64,000 nucleotides of DNA from Musa acuminata AAA Group (GCF_036884655.1 NC_088344.1:33127001-33191000); one strand, 5' to 3'. Shown: positions 23,685 to 36,120, counted from the stretch's first letter. Notes: a model not told the origin generated them from the letters alone. Numbers and translations: made by a program.

Positions 23685-26049
23685 TCAGACAACCCCCGCC
23701 GACGAGACCCCGCTGTTGGAGAACGTCGCTGTTCTGCTGGTCAGGGTGGCGCCCGACGTCCAGTTGTGGTCGTCATGGTTGCCCTCGAAGAGAGGCCAAT
23801 GCGGCGGCGGCCACACGAACGCGGGCTTGAACTTCGGAACCGCCGGCGGAGGCGCCGACCTCGACACGATCTGGACGATGGCCTGCGCCTTGGGCCGCGC
23901 CCCCGGGTGCGGCTGGCTGCACGCGAGCCCCAGCAACAGCAGTCTCTCCGCGTCCTCCGCCGGGTACTCCCCGCCCAGCCGTGGGTCCACCGCCTCCAGC
24001 AGCCGCCCCTCGCGGTGAAGCTTCCACACCCAGTCCACCAGCAGGTGAAATCCGGAGACGTCGTACAGCGGGCGACGGCCGCAGACCACCTCGAGCACCA
24101 CGGTACCGAAGGCGTACACGTCGGACTCGCGGGTGAACTTGTGGGTGATGCAGCACTCGTTGGCGATGTAGCCGCGGGTGCCCACGACGCCGAGCTCGGT
24201 GAAGGAGGTCTTATCGGTGTCGAGGGCGCGGGCGAGGCCGAAGTCGCCCAGGCGGGCGTCGAAGGTGGCGTCGAGCATGATGTTGGAGGGCTTCAGGTCG
24301 CGGTGCACCACCATCTGGTTGTACTCGTGGTGGATGTAGTGAAGTGCGGAGGCGACGCCGGCGACGATGTTGTACCTCCGGGACCAGACGAGGCCTCCGC
24401 CGCCGTAGAGGTGCTGGTCCAGGCTCCCGTTCGGCATGAACTCATACACCAGAAGCAAGACGCCGTTCTTGTGGCACCACCCTGTGTCAGTCGTGCACGC
24501 ACGCACGAAGTTAGAATACCGTGCAGTGTACAAGGAAGAGATACGCGTAAATATATGTGTGTGTCATATGCTTTCTTTTCTCCCTTCATATACACTTAAA
24601 TATCAATGGAAATTTTCATTAAAATCAATTAGCATACATTGAAGTTTATACTAATATGCTTTGAGCTATGTTGTTGCCAACATGTGCAAAGATTGAAGTG
24701 TGTCTCTAAATGTGTTCCGTAAATGCTAAGTAATAGTTATGATTCATTTTTAATGGGTTGTGTGTGAGAGAGATGGAGATATAAGGCAGAGAGAAGTGGA
24801 ACTAACCAAGGAGAGGCACTAAGTTCCTGTGGCGGAGGCAATTGATGATGGTGAGCTCGGCGAGGAAGTCGTCTTGTCCGCTGGTCTTGTCCCTCGAGAA
24901 CCTCTTCACCGCCACTTCCATGCTGCTTCCGGGAAGCACCCCCTTGTACACCTCACCGAAGGCCCCCTGTCCCAGCTTCCGCCGCTCATCGAAGTTTCCG
25001 GTCGCCACCTTCAGCTCCTTGTACTCGAACTCTCTCGGCGTCCCCGGAAGGCCGTTCAGCTTCTTTCTCAACATGTCACGTTCATTCCCAGCCGCCCTCT
25101 TTCTGCGACAGAACACCACCAAGATCCCCGTGGTCAACGTCATCACCACGAGAACACACCCTACGCCGACCGCCACACCTATTATGGCTCCGATTGACAG
25201 CCCGCCGTCGTCGTCGGGAAGATTCTCCACCGTCAGGTTCCATGCGAGCACGCAGTTGAGCTCGAAGTGGCTTCCCGTGGACGCTGAGAACCCCAAATAG
25301 GAGCGCTGGAGGACGTAGTCGCTGATGTCGATGGAGGCGTTGAGTACGGGGGCGACCGGCTTGTCGCTGCCCTCGATGGCCATATACACCCACACATGGC
25401 GATGGACTCCGTCGTAGTCGATCCACACGGTGTGGTTCGTGCCGTTCACAATCTTGATGCCTAGCGGCGTGAGGGAGGCGGTAATGTTCGAGTTGACACC
25501 GTTGATGTCAAGGCCGACGTGGTTGTCGTCGCTGTCGAAGGACTGCTTCGCGGTGTCGAATTCTATGGCGACGAAGTGGTTGGAGTTATTCCCATCGAGG
25601 CTAGCGTTAGTGAGGCCGAGATAGGGTCCGTGACTCCCGGGCGGAGGGTCATCGAGGCTCGGAGCAATCAGGAAGGTGAGGCCCTCGCCGGTGGCCACGT
25701 TGGACTCAGGTGCTACGTTGATGGTGAAGGCGGTGTTGAAGGAGGCCACGCGCTTGGTGTTGTTGGTTTGCTGCCAATCCCAAAGCTTGAAGGGTTCGCG
25801 GAGGAGGATTCTGCCGGACTTGTTGACGAGTAAGTCGACGTCCTTGCGGGTGTCCGGAGTGAGCTGAAGCGCTTCCTTGTTGATGTTGGCGTTCCCGAGG
25901 TTCTCAAACCTCCCCTCGACACTATCATTGAAGGAGGTGAAGCTGTAGGTGATGTTTTCAGCGGCATGGAAGGCCGGAAGAAGGGCGATGACGAGGAGAA
26001 GGGTGGTGGCGACGGCCGAAGGATGGTTCAATCTCGTTGGCCTCCTCAT
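23685..26049 (-). CDS. L-type lectin-domain receptor-like kinase (LecRK, clade IX-like)
   Basis: Plasma-membrane receptor kinase of a family involved in defence signalling. Exon 1 is 26049-24807 and exon 2 is 24481-23685. The intron (GT-AG) splits the Gly of LLG/WCH. The product is 679 residues. Signal peptide about 1-29; legume-lectin domain about 30-275 with many N-glycosylation sequons; membrane helix about 288-316 (IGAIIGVAVGVGCVLVVM); basic stop-transfer CRRKR; kinase about 355-635. Kinase motifs: LGQGAFGEVYKG (359-370), VAVK with Lys382, Glu398, HRDLKPSN (Asp476), DFG (Asp494). The APE motif reads ANE (521-523). The C-terminus is Ser/Thr-rich. L-type LecRK genes are mostly intronless, so the intron is notable. 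Exons are very GC-rich, in contrast to the retrotransposon that ends only 130 bases from the stop codon. Confidence 0.95.
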
Positions 26050-26210
26050 CTTGGCTTTCTCACGTTCTTTGGCTTCTCCTGGATCCTATATTGCTGGCAA
26101 ATGTAGGTTTGAACACAAGACTTAGTGACTCTCACGCATTTCTTGTAGGCTAATGGCATCGAACCTTCCCAATTCCTTGTGTTTGCGAAGATGAAATGGT
26201 CAAATGCATT

Positions 26211-26212
<2 letters not shown>

Positions 26213-26246
<34 letters not shown>
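26213..26246. repeat. (GA)n microsatellite
   Basis: About 17 GA units, 165 bases upstream of the LecRK start codon, probably in its promoter or leader (CT on the sense strand). Confidence 0.95.
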
Positions 26247-26251
<5 letters not shown>

Positions 26252-26314
26252 TGAAATGGTCACGTGAATACTAGAAATTAGTTTGGGACAATTTCTGAGA
26301 AGCTATTCTGTGCG

Positions 26315-26554
26315 TTGACTAAGGAAACAAAGTCAAGATTTGCCTTAGTCAGACAGGGTGGGGTGGGTTCCGTCTTCGCCTCTGCGCGTAGGTCTCTCGT
26401 CAGGGTTGCTATATAACCTCACATTGACTGTGGAGGGAGAAAAGTCGAACCCTATCTCATGGGAGACATCTGCAGAGCCTCACATCTTACTGAAGATGAA
26501 GAATATTATATCCTAGTCGATACCCACTTCACCAACCTTCCATGTTTCTTCCGG

Positions 26555-26601
<47 letters not shown>

Positions 26602-26784
26602 AGAATAAAGCTGATTAGTAGTCGGGAGCACTTGGAAGCATGCAGACATTGTATACTGCATGCCACGGGGTGACACGTGGCTCCGCTGCAAATGGGCCCA
26701 TGTATGACCATCTCAAGGCCCATTAGATCAATCATGGACCGGTTTACGGTCCGCATGTGTGACGTCGACGTTGACCACTTGACA
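26315..26784 (-). promoter_or_regulatory. W-box cluster upstream of the LecRK gene
   Basis: TTGACT at 26315-26320 and 26424-26429, its reverse complement AGTCAA at 26331-26336, TTGACC at 26771-26776 and core TTGACA at 26779-26784. TTGAC(C/T) is the WRKY factor site, common in promoters of defence receptor kinases. A TATATAG-like box lies near 26410 on the minus strand. Function is inferred. Confidence 0.45.
26557..26597. repeat. (CT)n microsatellite
   Basis: About 20 CT units, further upstream of LecRK. Confidence 0.95.
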
Positions 26785-27255
26785 GTAGCGGCGTGACGCC
26801 GTTCCCCGGCGCCAATGTTGCACCGTCGATTCCCCCGACGGAACGTTCGTCTCCGTTACTCTTCCCCCCAAAAACACATTATATTCCGATAATTATGAAG
26901 ATAAAGTGGTGTTTGTCCTTTTAGAGAGAACATCACATTGGTAATCCAATGACTTAATGTTAAGACATTTCCTTTCTTAATCTTTATAATAAGCATATAT
27001 ATCTTTGCCATCATGTTTGACTATTTATATCCTTTCTTAATCTTTATAATATAAGACTATATTCATTCTTTTTCTAAACTCTGAAAACTTTTTTCCCTTT
27101 TTTAATTAGAAAAATTCAAACTTAAGAATTATAAATCACTAACATTATTATTATTATTACATTAGATATTTCTCTCTTGTCAATTTTAGACTTTTAAGTT
27201 CAATACCAATTTGAAAGCAACACACCAACTACCATTGTAGTTTAGATACTCCTCC

Positions 27256-27258
<3 letters not shown>

Positions 27259-27294
<36 letters not shown>
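27259..27294. repeat. (CT)n microsatellite
   Basis: About 18 CT units in the LecRK-PLATZ spacer. Confidence 0.95.
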
Positions 27295-27299
<5 letters not shown>

Positions 27300-28984
27300 T
27301 TTGAGATAAGATTCAAAGTCAAGTAATTTGAGTTGTCCAAAATACTGGATTTTGTTACTCTATTGTGATTGCTTTGTCTGCTTAACAAGTGTACTTGTGG
27401 ATTGATGGGGCATTGCATGATGGGAACAGGTCACACAATGGGATGGAGCTCATCAAAGAAAGCAACATGATTTGATCTCTACTGCTAACCTCCAAATGCA
27501 GCACTAATTGAGGGTTCCATGTAACACTACAATACTTAATGTTTAACATATATGTGTTCTTAATGCACACACAAACTGTGCTTGTGATTGTGGGACCTTC
27601 CAAGGGATAAGAACCAGCACAGGAATCATTTGAAGGAGAGGAGCACATTAAAATTCTGTGTGTCCATTTTCATGTCCCAGTGATGGCTACTTGTGAAACC
27701 CCAGCAACAACAATTTGCCCATCCTGTGTCTCTAAACCTCAGATATACCTGCACCAATGATCTGTCTTCTGGTGTGTTCTTGCCCCAACCCAACCACTAT
27801 TTTGATGGACATCAAATAAGGAGCTCAGACTTCACATCTCTCTAGAACATCACATAACATTTCTGTTGGGTGACCCAGCTACATGATTCATTACTACTAC
27901 TTGATGCTTAGCTGATGTTGTGACTGTGACTTCAACTTAAATGAATAGCTAATTAGGTCACCTTTAGCAGAGTTGGTCATACAAAAGGAAGCTTTGTTGT
28001 GGCTAACTAAACAAGGAGACATAAAAAGCTCAATCACATATACTTGTTCTTCAGGAATCAATAGATGAATCTTTCCATGAGTTCTTGAAGCATGTTTCAA
28101 TCTTTCAGCAACAAATTGTATGTCAAAGCAATGATTTTGAAGATATATATAGTCACATACAACACAAACTTAAATTGAAGTTAGTAACCATCATTTTTAT
28201 GATGGTCCTCACCAACTACAGTACATGCCATGTTGATCAAGGATTGTTCTACCAAGGGCTAAAACATAGAATTGTTCAAACTAAGCATGCCTACATATGG
28301 AGCTACATGTACTTGAAGTGATCCAATGATGTTAGCTAGCATCAGTTTACCCTTTCCACTCTTCTTAATCTTTTTGACCCTGCAGATGATTGTAGTTGTA
28401 CTTCGCTTTCATCTTTATCTCTGAACATTGAACCATGGAAAGAGGTGGGTGGCCAAGATCAGATGACAAGATAGTAAATCCAGCCTCTTTCTTTGCATGT
28501 GAAAACATATACTGTTCTCCCTTTTCATTCATATATATATATATATATATATATAGAAAATGGGAAAGAAGTCTTTGAATCCATCATTCAATTGAGCTGT
28601 TCTATCTTGCTATCCACTTTAAACCCTTTTAATTTAGATATCTACAAAGTTAATGATTTGAATAGTCAAATTCCAAACAATTGAACCAATTATTGTTTTC
28701 CTGCACCCAAAAATGTATGCAATTCTTGGTTTACTTATCCATAATATCTGAAAATATGACATGAACAAATACATGCACTGAATAAATGTAAGCAAATCTA
28801 CTATGTATTACCCTTTAATATGTATGCATGTACATATAATATACACACTGTATGATAAGACAAACAAAGAAAAAAATATTTTTTTCTCTTTTCTAACAAA
28901 TATAATTATCTCGTAGCAATTTGTTTTTGTTTTCTTTGCTTCCTTCGAGAAAGATGCCGGTCAAAACAGTTTGGACAGACCGCC

Positions 28985-28992
28985 ATATATAA
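28985..28992 (+). promoter_or_regulatory. Candidate TATA box of the PLATZ gene
   Basis: TATATAAG, about 290 bases upstream of the start codon. The leader that would follow includes a minimal upstream ORF, ATG ATG CGA TAA, at 29149-29160. Confidence 0.45.
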
Positions 28993-29276
28993 GCCGGTCT
29001 CTGCTCTCCAGAACTTCCCCATCTCCTTCCTCACCGATCGCCCCTTTCTTATCCACCGGCGGCTATCTGTTCTCAGAATCGATTCAGCAGAGGCGGCCTC
29101 AGTCGTTTCGGGCGCCTCGTCCCAAGGCTTCTCCTTTCATCTTCCGATATGATGCGATAAAGGTGCCAATTTGGAGCTCCTCTGTTTTAGATTTAGCCAC
29201 TGGATTACTTCTCGGCGAGCTGGCTGTTGAGAACCACCAAAAGATTGGGTTTTTGAGGACCAAACAGAAGAAAATT

Positions 29277-29870
29277 ATGGTAAAGTCTACACCTTTATGT
29301 GTTTTGTTTGATGGCTGGGAATTTTGTTGGTTACTTTTGCGGGTGTGTGTGCAGGTGAGCCCGATGTTTCGATTGGGGAACGAGGACATGGGTCCGCCAT
29401 GGCTGAGGCCGCTGTTGAAGACGAGCTTCTTCACGCACTGTGAGGTGCATGGGGATTCCAACAAGAGCGAGTGCAACATGTACTGCCTCGATTGCATGGG
29501 CAACGCGCTCTGTTCTTACTGCCTCCCCGACCACAAGGATCACCATGTTGTCCAGGTTCGTAGATTCTTACTCCTCTTTCTTTCTTGCGGCCGAAAAGGC
29601 CGAAATGAATCAGCGACATCTGTTCTGCTCTGTAGATTCGGAGATCATCGTATCACAATGTGATCAGGGTGTCGGAGGTGTCGAAATTTATAGACATTTC
29701 TTACATCCAGACTTACATCATCAACAGCGCCAAAATCGTCTTCCTCAACGAGAGGCCACAGCCGAGGCCTGGAAAGGGCGTCACCAACACCTGTGAGATC
29801 TGCTGCCGCAGCCTCTTGGATTCCTTCCGGTTCTGTTCCATTGGCTGCAAGGTGTTTCCCTCAACCACAT

Positions 29871-29922
<52 letters not shown>

Positions 29923-30201
29923 GTGTCTTGTCCTTCTCAGCTGGGAGGTATGAAGACGGACCCGGACCTGACCTTCGCCCTCCGCCCCAAACCCGGCCGC
30001 GAGTGGATGCATGGCTCAGAATCCGACGAGTCATCCACCCCGAGGAAGGTGCGAAAGACCTTGGCCTTCGGCCGCAGCATCGTAGTCCCCGCCGCCTCTG
30101 CCGCCGGCAGCGAAGGTGGCAGCATTTCTCCAGGGACTCCTCCCATCCTCAGCTACCGGACATCGCGGCGGAAGGGTATACCTCATCGAGCTCCATTCTA
30201 A
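29277..30201 (+). CDS. PLATZ-domain transcription factor
   Basis: Plant-specific zinc-dependent DNA-binding protein that binds A/T-rich DNA, usually as a repressor, in the nucleus. Exons: 29277-29279 (only the ATG), 29355-29555, 29636-29851, 29941-30201, all GT-AG, giving 226 residues. The PLATZ domain starts at about residue 25. Zinc ligand candidates are C30, H33, C41, C45, C48, C54, C57, H61, H64 and H65. A second cluster follows in [20 protein letters not shown]. The C-terminus has [16 protein letters not shown] and a basic end (RTSRRKG). The ATG-only first exon joins to GTGAGCCCGATG. If that tiny exon is not used, translation would start at Met5 (29367-29369) with no loss of domain. Intron 3 holds a (CT)n tract. 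Confidence 0.93.
29872..29914. repeat. (CT)n microsatellite in PLATZ intron 3
   Basis: About 21 CT units make up nearly half of the 89-base intron 29852-29940, between donor and acceptor. Confidence 0.95.
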
Positions 30202-31611
30202 GTGAACTGCAGTAATCGAAGGTTAAACTTCTACTTTCTGTACAAAAAGTGTAGATAGTGTATGCCCACTGCATGAGCTTAAAGACAATGCAGAAAGCGT
30301 AGATACAATTAGCAATAAGAGTAAAGAAAAAGAAGTTCTATTGTGCATATTCTTTTAGGGTTTTCTTCTTCATAATGTTCATAGTAGAAGAACTGTTAGT
30401 AGGGAGTGGTTTTCATGCATGTTTTGTGAACATATATGCAGTAGACAAATCTTATACTTCGGTGCTTCTCTCTGTGTTTGTTTGCCTTTTGTTGCCATAA
30501 GCATTCATTCATGTTGGGATTCTACGTCTTCATTTGCTGGTACACACGAGGAGGAGGTATGTACGCATGATTACATCCGTTGTAGTGTCTATAGGTTCAG
30601 AAGTATTGAATGCGTCTTCCGGGTTGGGTGTGGGTTTCAATCGATCAGACGGTCTTGAATTCCGCCAATGGATCCAACAATGAATCCTTTTATGTTGGTG
30701 AAAGAGAAGGTCCAGTTTTCTCTGAGACTACATCATGCCAATCCAAAGGATTACGTGACGGCGTTACAGCGAGCGGTGGAGCTTCCGAGCGTCATCACAT
30801 CGAGCAGTGCTGCCTTGGTGGAAACGCAGAGGCCACAAGGCAAAAAGTGACGGACAGAGACGTCCGCCATGGGCAGGCTGCTCTTCTCCTCTATCTTGCG
30901 ATCCCTGCACTGCCATCAACAGTGGAGTGCCGTGAGGAATCCTCAGAACTTTTAATTCAAAGCCTTTTTGCTGCTTTCCTTTCCACCCCGTCCTTCTCTC
31001 GACCCATCTATGTTGTTGTGATCCAATACCAGCATCGTCCATCTTTGGACCTTTCAGTAAAGTAGACATGTTGGCTTTGTCAGATGGCGTGGGTTCCGTC
31101 TTCTCTGATCCTTCCTAACGTGAAGGGTGATGAAAGAGGCTAAGATCATAAGGCTAATCTGATAAGTCGTCCGTGAGGAACACAAAAGGCACAACGTAGG
31201 TTGAGTGCTTACGTTTCTTGTCACCATCGCATCTGCGTAAGCTCACATTATCGTCTCCATGAGGAGGACGTGTTTAGTTCTTTTGTTTCTTGCATTCTCC
31301 TCACCGATGTTTCCTTGTCTCGCTTTACAAATGGGTGGCGGTACTCCAACCAAATAACCAGACAAATAATACCGGCGATACTGTTCTTCTCTTCCTTCGG
31401 TTCTTAAGTTCTCCTAAGAGATGCTCGAGATGTGACGTGCACCCTCACGTAAACTCGAAGACTTGTAATTGTCGTAGTTTCTTGGAAACCAAGGCAAAAC
31501 ATAAAGCTTAACCAGTCATTTTCTCTTGGAGAACAGTTCTGGAACTGCGTACCAGAGCAGGCCATCGGAGCGGCAGTGCCTTCCATGCACGTACGTGCGT
31601 GAGGTAGGAGA

Positions 31612-32283
31612 CTACCGGGGACGAGCTTCTGCCAAAAGCACAGGAAGAGACGATGGATACGATTCAAGGTTACATGGTGATGAATCTAATGGAATCTGAT
31701 GCAAATAGAATGTAGGCCGAGTTGTCAAGGCCAAGTCCAGTAAAAGCTCACGGAAGCTTGCTGATACTTTGGCCCGCAACCTGTTTGTGGCAGGATGTGT
31801 GCTAGAAGAACAGTCCTCTCCGCTGCAGCAGCCCTGCGCTAATCTTGGAGTAATGCCAAAGTGAGAAGCGACAACACGGTCTTGGGGGAGGAAAGGAGTC
31901 TCTTGCTGGCCATTGAAGCCAACAGCCGACCCCATGCCACCACCACAATGCCCGGCAAAGATTGACAGTCCAAGTCGTTTCTCCCTGCTTTTTCTTACAT
32001 GAAAAGATAACTGGAGGTGTGATCCTCGTTCGCCATCATATGCTTGCTCATGTACACTATACTGCAGTGACCACAAAGCGATCGCCAGCCACCAGGTGCA
32101 GTGCATGGCTCTAGAGTTTGTACATGCATGGGTCCACGCCAGCAGAAATTCTACGCTCATATGGCACGATGGAAAGGTTTGCGCAGCCGCTCCCAGCGGC
32201 GCACATGGTGGCCACGGCCGCCTTTTCCGACCACGGCCTTGTCCAGATGCAGGATGGGGGTGGCACAACATTTCGTCGACCAT
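31612..32283 (-). other. Unassigned 223-codon open frame
   Basis: Open on the minus strand with several Met codons, in a locally GC-richer patch. It contains no domain or motif I recognise, no hydrophobic segment suggesting targeting, and unremarkable composition. It could be an exon of an unrecognised gene, part of a non-coding transcript, or chance. I would not annotate it as a protein without expression or homology evidence. Confidence 0.15.
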
Positions 32284-32431
32284 GTCCAGTACTCTCGCTG
32301 TTCCTTGGTCTCAGCTAGCCTCGACTTCCGAGTTAGGACAACAAGAGCAAGCAACTCCAACCACAAAAAGACTCCCCCTGCTCAAAGAATCCACCCAATG
32401 AAGCACATAAAAGATGCTAAGCAAGGAGCAC

Positions 32432-32433
<2 letters not shown>

Positions 32434-32526
<93 letters not shown>
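32434..32526. repeat. (GA)n microsatellite with one interruption
   Basis: About 93 bases of GA with a single GATA interruption near 32480. The Arg-Glu and Ser-Leu repeat frames across it are artefacts. Confidence 0.95.
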
Positions 32527-32530
<4 letters not shown>

Positions 32531-33381
32531 CGCAAATATATCCTTAAGCAAAAATACCAACATAATATAGAGTTTATAGCTAGAAAAGGAAGTTGAAAGA
32601 ATAATAATATAATAATAATAAAGCATAATATATCAAAATCCACATGGTTCAATGATTCTTGAGGAATAGTAACCCCTTATAGAACTCTCCAAATAGCAAA
32701 CAGAAGTAGAATAGAATGCTCAAATTTATATTAAAATATTGACATGTATCAGATCTATTCATAATGATTTGAAGGTATAAAACCTTGGAAGATATCTTGC
32801 TATTGCTACTCTTCAACTATTGATAGTAAGTGTAACTCTTTGGACACAGAATCACATGATTTTTTTTATTTTTTATTACCTTGGTGTATTATAGTATTGA
32901 TTAATTTGAATCAGACTCATCTAGCGAAGAATAATTTTATTTTTTGAAAATATGCATATGATTATTATTATTTTTACCAACATACAGTCCATCATAATCC
33001 TAATGAACAGCAAAGTAAGAGATGGTTTCTCTCCCTGGCTTAGTGACAAAGTGACAAGATTATTCATAGATGCACATAGCACACTCAGTGTGATGAGTCC
33101 CATCATTCTCATCATTCATAATATCTTTGCATGGTGGGGCACCAGACACATGCAACATGTTTGTCTGCATGGAGATCAATGTAGAAAGTAGATTTAATGC
33201 AAATGGAGATCATTGTTGTTTGCTCCTTTCTGCAACTGAAGGGAGAAGAGAATGTCTTCACAGATGGAAAGCACATATTTTGGGCCACTCACTGTGACAT
33301 GAAAAAGAAATATTTGTACTGTTGATTTGTTTTTTATTTATACTTGTCTGAAATAATATTTTTGCTATTGAGTTTTTAGGG

Positions 33382-33382
<1 letters not shown>

Positions 33383-33472
<90 letters not shown>

Positions 33473-33497
33473 AATATATAAATATATATATATATAA
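33383..33497. repeat. (TA)n microsatellite, imperfect at its right end
   Basis: About 78 bases of pure TA followed by an imperfect TATATAAATATATAAATATA tail. Confidence 0.95.
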
Positions 33498-35492
33498 TAT
33501 TTCACTTCTACTATATGATTTTATCACACTGCTTATTTTAGTGAAAAAAAAGAAAGCCAAAAAAACTCATGAAAATATTGTGAGAAAAGTATTTTGTGTT
33601 AAGATCCAGTAGTTTTGTTGCTCAATTTTTTAGCAATGAAACATTAGTTTGATCTTTATGTTAGAAAATTATTTGTGCATGAGATGGAGATAAAAATGGA
33701 GTAATAATTGAAAGAATTAGACGATGTATATGGGTTTAACCCATGATTTAATATCTTTTTTTTTTAATTATATAGATGTCGAATCTCATGTATATTAGTC
33801 TTAATCAATTCGACTTCGATACATCTAATTTAAAATTTTAATAATCTATCTATGAAATTCAAAAAAAATTATGCATAAAATCTTTTGGCAACAAAAAATT
33901 GATTTTAGGTGGCAATTTATCCAATCGCTAATGATTCCTAATGTGGGATGTGAACATATGTTTATGAGCTGTGTATGAGACAACTCAATCCCATAAGATA
34001 AGAAGCATTTCCACATGTCACAATGGTCCAAAAATGGGTGCGACTCTACAATTATATTGAGAATAATCTCAAAGAATCAAAATATGATTGCCAACGACAA
34101 ACGCAAAAATCTTATGCGACAAGTACAAGACACTGGCAAAAGTCATAGAACAACTAGCTGAAAGCAAGAGTACAACCATTCAATTAGTTCTAAGAGACTA
34201 TTGAATTGGAGAGACAAATTTTATTTTGAAATGTTCTTTTACCATTTCCAGTCTCATACTTCCATTCATACAATAATTCATCAGAAAATTCAACAAGATT
34301 TGTCACTGAAGCCATATGTCTTTGAATTACAAATATAAAAAATATATCATCCGTCACATAATTATCGTATAAAAATTATTATGAAAAGAAAAGGTTCAAG
34401 TCATCCTCTATCCATCCACGGGCAAAAGTTTAAGATAAATCATTCGGGGCTTTCTTATCCTTATCACTCATGTGGACAAAATATCATAAGGGAAATATTG
34501 GGACGGTTAAATATTGTCTCATCTAATGTTAGACATAAAAGTTAATCCTCGACGTTATACTAGGGGACTATATTTCCAGAAAAACTCATACTCACTAAGA
34601 GACCTTGATAATTAACTTTAGCATATGAAAAACCAAGTTAGAAAATTTTTTCTGACATCAATCTTAATGTATGTGGCACATCAGGAGTTTGACACTTTCA
34701 CATTGGAACCATCTCAGAGACATCTCGTAACTATCTTAGAGCTACTTTAGTCATCACCTCGGGTACTTCTACACTCTCAGGTTTGATCACATCGAGTTGA
34801 CTCAAACATCGATGATGATTTTTTCTAATAACTAATTTTTTTCATTTGATTTCTACATTTTTTTTTAATTAAATTTCATTCTTTGATGGTTTTTATTTGA
34901 GTATTAGATTTGATGGTTTTTCCCATGCACGTAAGACAGACAGTGGTGGTTGCACTACTGTGGTTACCATTATTGATTGATTGGATATACTTACTTTTAC
35001 GAGGATTAAGATTAGAATAAAGTCATTTTTTGATATGCCAAATTCTTAAAAATGGTTGTGTGGAACAAGATCAACAATTTAAACAGTTAGAAATGAATGC
35101 TAATCATAACCTTCAAAACATTTAGGGCATAAAACAAGTTGGATCTTTCTATTTGCCAAATAATATATAGATTATGATCACTTATTTTGATCATTATTAA
35201 ACTAACATAAATCATATTTTTTGTGCTGGTTTTATAAAAAATATAGAATATGTCCAGATATGAATCCTGATTTGTGACTGATAGAACATCATAAAATGCC
35301 ATTGCTGTTTGTTTGGACCCTCTATTATTGATATTGAGATGATAAGAAGAATGATACAGTCCTTTCCTATGAACTCTATTCTCTTATTCTATCTCAACAA
35401 TATATTATATTTGTTGTGCATGGGTGCAATGTACCATCCCATGATCCAGACATCTGATGAATGATTCCTAGTGTTTTGAAGAACAGTCTCCT

Positions 35493-35493
<1 letters not shown>

Positions 35494-35538
<45 letters not shown>

Positions 35539-35540
35539 TA

Positions 35541-35573
<33 letters not shown>
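35494..35573. repeat. Compound (AT)n-(GA)n microsatellite
   Basis: An AT tract with ACAT interruptions (to about 35543) passes directly into about 15 GA units. Confidence 0.95.
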
Positions 35574-35578
<5 letters not shown>

Positions 35579-36116
35579 CTTATGGATCATGCTACATTCC
35601 TGGGTCCCGTATCTTCTTCTTCCCAATCATTCATACTGATGAGAGGAAAGCTAGCCGATACCAATAAACGAGGCGAGGAGAGGCGAGGCGATCGATGGAG
35701 ACGCATGCACTCGAGGACCACCTCGTGTAGATGATATGGGAGTCGTGGAAGGCAGAAGCCAAAGAGCCAAAAGATGAGGAAGAAAGGCTTCAGCTTGATG
35801 CTTTCTTCCAACAACAAAAAGGCAGCACTGGAACAAAGCATCAGCTTCGAAGGAAAAAAAGCATCTTGCTTGCTTACACGAGCTAAAGGAAACCGGTGAT
35901 GTTATGGATGACAGGGTCACTCACTCCATGGTGGTATGGTGATTCCTAGCTGGGGAATTGAGGAAGGAATGTTATGGGGTAAGAGAGACACGAGGACCAC
36001 AAGCTGGTTTGTTTGGTTGGAGAACGAAAGAAACCTTGGAAAAAGGAGGCTTCAAAGCTTTGACTCTTGGCCTGTCTCAGCCTGCACAGGTCATGTGTCA
36101 GCCATGCCCCCTCCTC

Positions 36117-36120
<4 letters not shown>

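Larger units (their letters stand above)
26050..29276. other. Divergent intergenic region between LecRK and PLATZ genes
   Basis: Holds the LecRK promoter with a W-box cluster (26315-26784), a (GA)n tract (26213-26246), (CT)n tracts (26557-26597 and 27259-27294), AT-rich spacer, a short (TA)n at about 28531-28554, and the PLATZ promoter and leader. No coding region is supported. Confidence 0.5.

Noticed and set aside
23766..24599. 277-codon plus-strand frame opposite the LecRK kinase exon
   Set aside because: Antisense shadow of a GC-rich coding exon; Val/Glu/His-rich composition with no family resemblance.
30663..30850. 60-codon frame beginning MDPTMNPFML
   Set aside because: Too short, no recognised motif, and no splice partners visible.
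32414..32652. Arg-Glu and Ser-Leu repeat proteins
   Set aside because: Products of a (GA)n microsatellite. Similar frames at 26506-26756, 29713-30012 and 35936-36194 have the same cause.
35701..35870. Possible microRNA hairpin around CTTCAGCTTGATGC / GCATCAGCTTCGAAGG
   Set aside because: The complementarity is short and imperfect and no known plant miRNA sequence was recognised here or elsewhere.
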